Positions 4,787 to 7,116 of a DNA stretch of 7,116 bases are shown in pieces. The stretch covers positions 1-7,116 of the forward strand of contig SDNN01000151.1 in NCBI GenBank assembly GCA_004524425.1. The letters run 5' to 3'. The notes under the pieces are model-generated. The model saw only the letters and a list, made by a program, of their open reading frames with translations. It did no database searches and was not told where the DNA came from. The DNA comes from Promethearchaeota archaeon. Lineage in GTDB: Archaea; Asgardarchaeota; Lokiarchaeia; Sigynarchaeales; SOKP01. Numbering within the stretch: the stretch's first letter is position 1; every line of letters starts with the position of its first letter. A program made the position numbers and the translations under genes.

Positions 4787-6637
4787 ATGACTTCATTAAA
4801 AGACTTTAAGGTGGATGAAAGTAAGGTTTGGTTTGGGGACTACTGGGCAAAGGGTGTTCCAAAGCAGATTTATGAGGTCGAAGGTATTGTTATTGAACCT
4901 TTACTTGAAGGCTTCATGAGAAGTGCTGATGAACGAGGTTTTTGGGATGAAAATGTTTGCATGGCAGTTTACGGTCCGTATATTGAAAAAATCACGTTTC
5001 GGGACTTAGTTATAAAAGCAAAACAGTTTGGCACTTTTCTTCATAATTTAGGCATTCGAAAAGGAGACGTGGTGGCAATTGATTTACCAAATTCAATCAA
5101 TTTTGTAATTGCATATTTAGGAACCTTATATATAGGAGGCATCATGGCAGGAATTAATCCCACCTATAAACCGATGGAATTACTTCATGCTCTAAGTATA
5201 ACTGACGCCAAAGTTCTCGTAGTAATGGATGCACTTTATTCTTTAGCTGAAAACATCTTACCTAAAACAAAAGTAAAGCATGTTGTCTCAACAAATTTAC
5301 TCGATTTTGTAACAGCGGGGATAGATACTGTAAAAGCATTGAGAAATAACATACCTGATTTACAAAATTCAATTCCAGATGAAACCAAACATTATAAGGT
5401 GTATCGAATGAAGAATGCAGTCCTTAACACGGAGCCAAAAGAAATAAAGGTTAACATTGATCCATGGACTGAACCTGCAGCCTATTTGATGACAGGAGGA
5501 ACCACGGGCTTACCAAAAGCCGCGATGTTAAGTCATGCGAATTTAATCGTAAATTTATATCAACAACGAGATTGGGTCCAATTAGAGCCAGGAATGATTG
5601 ATATTAGTATAATTCCGTTTTTCCATAGCTATGGGCTTACTTCTTGCATGAATGGGTCATTATATCTTGGTATGGTAATGCTTATTTTTCCAAAACCTCC
5701 TGATGAAAAACATTTATGTGAAACAGTTAAGCAATTGGAAGCACCACAAAAAATTCTTTATCCTAGTGTTGAATTGCTTTTTAAACGTCTCATAGATTTT
5801 GCTGAAGAGATGGGAGAGGACAATTTTAAAAAGGAGTATGATATCCATAAAAAATTAAAATTTGCGAGTCAAGGAGCAGGACCGCTTCATGATTATGTCC
5901 GAATTCCGTTTGAAAAAGTCTTCTGTACGATTAGACCTGGTTATGGTTTGACAGAGACGTCTCCCGTTGTTTCATCATCCCCATTCTGGGGGCCAAACAA
6001 ATTTGGAAAAATAGGATTACCATTACCTGGGACGGATGTTGCAATATTCGACGCAGAGAATTTTGACTTAGGTCCGATATGTGATGGGACTCCGGAAAGA
6101 AATAATTTTGGAGTAGAGCATACTGGAGAGATATGTGTAGCTGGACCCCAGGTAATGCTGGGATATAAAGGAGAGCAAGAAGAACAAGAAGATAATCTTA
6201 AATTTTGGAATGGAAAGCGTTGGCTTCTGACGGGAGATATAGGATTTTTGGATGAAGACGGCTTTTTAGAGATTCGCGACCGAAAGAAGTCGCTAGTTAA
6301 AGTAGCAGGTCATTCAGTATTTCCGAAAGAAGTAGAGCAAATTTTCGGGAAAAATCCTTACGTTAGTGAAGTTGCTGTGGCCGGATTACCAGATAGACAA
6401 CGTGGAGAAGCAGTGAAAGCTTGGGTTGTACTAAAATCGGGTTATAAAGAGGGAAAGGATATAACAGTTGATGATTTGAAAAAATGGTGTGAAGAAAATA
6501 TGGCTCGTTGGAAGTGTCCTAGTTATATTGAGGTGATAGAAACGTTGCCAGTGACTGCTACTGGTAAAGTTTTAAGACGCCAGCTTCAAGAAAGTGATAT
6601 ATCTAAGTTAGAAGAAGGAAACACCATAAAGGGGTGA
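4787..6637 (+). CDS. AMP-forming fatty acyl-CoA synthetase
   Basis: This ANL-superfamily enzyme converts a carboxylic acid, ATP and CoA to acyl-CoA, AMP and PPi, probably in the cytoplasm. The 616 residues carry the family motifs in order: P-loop TGGTTGLPKAA (236-246), FFHSYGL (278-284), GYGLTETSP (385-393), TGDIG (482-486), the hinge region RDRKKSLVKVAG (497-508) with GHSVFPKEVE (508-517), and catalytic Lys594 in TATGKVLRR. Motif layout resembles long-chain (FadD-like) ligases. It is longer than the usual 520-560 residues because of extra sequence around 165-230 and 420-470. The hinge position, normally Asp or Glu, appears to be Ser502. The start ATG4787 has no clear Shine-Dalgarno, but no earlier in-frame start was found. 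The TetR gene follows 9 bases after the stop. Chain length and exact substrate cannot be read from sequence. Confidence 0.93.
   Translation: MTSLKDFKVDESKVWFGDYWAKGVPKQIYEVEGIVIEPLLEGFMRSADERGFWDENVCMAVYGPYIEKITFRDLVIKAKQFGTFLHNLGIRKGDVVAIDLPNSINFVIAYLGTLYIGGIMAGINPTYKPMELLHALSITDAKVLVVMDALYSLAENILPKTKVKHVVSTNLLDFVTAGIDTVKALRNNIPDLQNSIPDETKHYKVYRMKNAVLNTEPKEIKVNIDPWTEPAAYLMTGGTTGLPKAAMLSHANLIVNLYQQRDWVQLEPGMIDISIIPFFHSYGLTSCMNGSLYLGMVMLIFPKPPDEKHLCETVKQLEAPQKILYPSVELLFKRLIDFAEEMGEDNFKKEYDIHKKLKFASQGAGPLHDYVRIPFEKVFCTIRPGYGLTETSPVVSSSPFWGPNKFGKIGLPLPGTDVAIFDAENFDLGPICDGTPERNNFGVEHTGEICVAGPQVMLGYKGEQEEQEDNLKFWNGKRWLLTGDIGFLDEDGFLEIRDRKKSLVKVAGHSVFPKEVEQIFGKNPYVSEVAVAGLPDRQRGEAVKAWVVLKSGYKEGKDITVDDLKKWCEENMARWKCPSYIEVIETLPVTATGKVLRRQLQESDISKLEEGNTIKG
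6631..6637 (+). promoter_or_regulatory. Ribosome binding site of the TetR gene
   Basis: GGGGTGA overlaps the synthetase stop codon and lies 9 bases before TTG6647. The overlap suggests coupled translation of the two genes. Confidence 0.45.
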
Positions 6638-6646
6638 GATGAGAAA

Positions 6647-7116
6647 TTGAATCCTAAATTAAAACAAACAAGAGCTCGTAGTGAAGAGAAAAAGGAAGAA
6701 CAATTTGAAAGAATCCTCGAAGCAGGTAAAGAATTATTCTTAAAGAAAGGAAGTGAGGGATTCAGTATGCGCAATCTAGCTGAAATGCTTGATATGACCA
6801 AAAATAATCTCTATAATTACATTGAGAGCAAGAGAGAGTTATGGATTGCCATTCGCAATAAATTTTATAATCAATTTAAAGATGAGAATCTTGAAATTAT
6901 AAAAAATCACAAAGGGTCGAAATGTGAGTTAATTATTAAACTCTATGAACATTTCTTAGATTTTGCTAATAGAGATTATGATAAATATAAAATGATGTTT
7001 AATGTTATCGAAGCGCCCCCATCAAATAAGATTGGTCCAATTGAAGCGAAGTATAGAGAATATAGATTACTTGATGGTACTACAAAACTTATTCAAGAGG
7101 CTATAGATGAGGGAGA
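6647..7116 (+). CDS. TetR-family transcriptional regulator, 3' end beyond window
   Basis: The frame stays open from TTG6647 to the right edge: 156 codons, with no stop. The N-terminal sequence has the TetR layout: a first helix (E17-LEAGKELFLKKG, to residue 35), then FSMRNLAEMLDMTKNNLYNY (39-58) as the helix-turn-helix, then IESKRELW (59-66). The rest is a helical ligand-binding domain that is not conserved enough to name a ligand. The start is TTG: ATG6639 runs into a stop after three codons, and the next in-frame ATG (residue 41) would cut the DNA-binding domain. It lies 9 bases after the acyl-CoA synthetase gene, so it is probably in the same operon. By analogy with FadR/PfmR-type TetR regulators it may sense an acyl-CoA and repress the synthetase operon; this is inference. 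Confidence 0.88.
   Translation, partial: MNPKLKQTRARSEEKKEEQFERILEAGKELFLKKGSEGFSMRNLAEMLDMTKNNLYNYIESKRELWIAIRNKFYNQFKDENLEIIKNHKGSKCELIIKLYEHFLDFANRDYDKYKMMFNVIEAPPSNKIGPIEAKYREYRLLDGTTKLIQEAIDEG

Noticed and set aside
6586..6801. 71-codon minus-strand open frame across the synthetase/TetR junction
   Set aside because: It overlaps the end of the synthetase and the TetR helix-turn-helix region, both strongly supported on the plus strand.

Overview
The window is AT-rich (by eye about one third G+C) and gene-dense. It has TATA-like boxes rather than -35/-10 pairs, GAGTGA/GAGGG-type ribosome binding sites, repeated use of TTG starts, and a HypA with a long archaeal-style linker. The combination of many 4Fe-4S proteins, an SCP2-like domain, a fatty acyl-CoA synthetase and a TetR regulator best fits an archaeon, possibly an Asgard (Lokiarchaeia-like) lineage. 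That assignment is inference from gene style and composition; there is no rRNA or marker gene to prove it.

Left part, minus strand (about 1-4643), in transcription order: a 288-aa cysteine-rich ferredoxin-type protein (4643-3777); a 538-541-aa fusion of two SCP2-like repeats to the same cysteine-rich ferredoxin module (to 2113); a hydrogenase/urease nickel-insertion protein HypA (1935-1486); a 289-aa close paralog of the first ferredoxin (1352-483); and a gene with one SCP2-like domain that runs off the left edge (464-1). The pair 'short ferredoxin followed by SCP2-domain gene' therefore occurs twice in the same orientation, with hypA between the copies.

Right part, plus strand: a divergently transcribed AMP-forming fatty acyl-CoA synthetase (4787-6637), followed after 9 bases by a TetR-family regulator with a TTG start (6647 to the right edge, incomplete). 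The 143-base intergenic region 4644-4786 must hold both divergent promoters. It contains a TGTCCAT motif that also occurs as a tandem pair upstream of the second ferredoxin copy.

Working picture (inference): the synthetase activates a fatty or other carboxylic acid to its CoA thioester. The SCP2-like domains could bind the acyl chain or a lipid. The iron-sulfur modules, each with up to 19 cysteines in three groups, could move electrons to or from that substrate. HypA links the locus loosely to nickel-enzyme (NiFe hydrogenase) maturation, and the TetR protein is the obvious candidate ligand-sensing regulator. The cysteine-rich module and its fusion to SCP2-like repeats are the most unusual content. 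No mobile element, tRNA, rRNA or CRISPR array was seen, and no gene-free stretch exceeds 180 bases.
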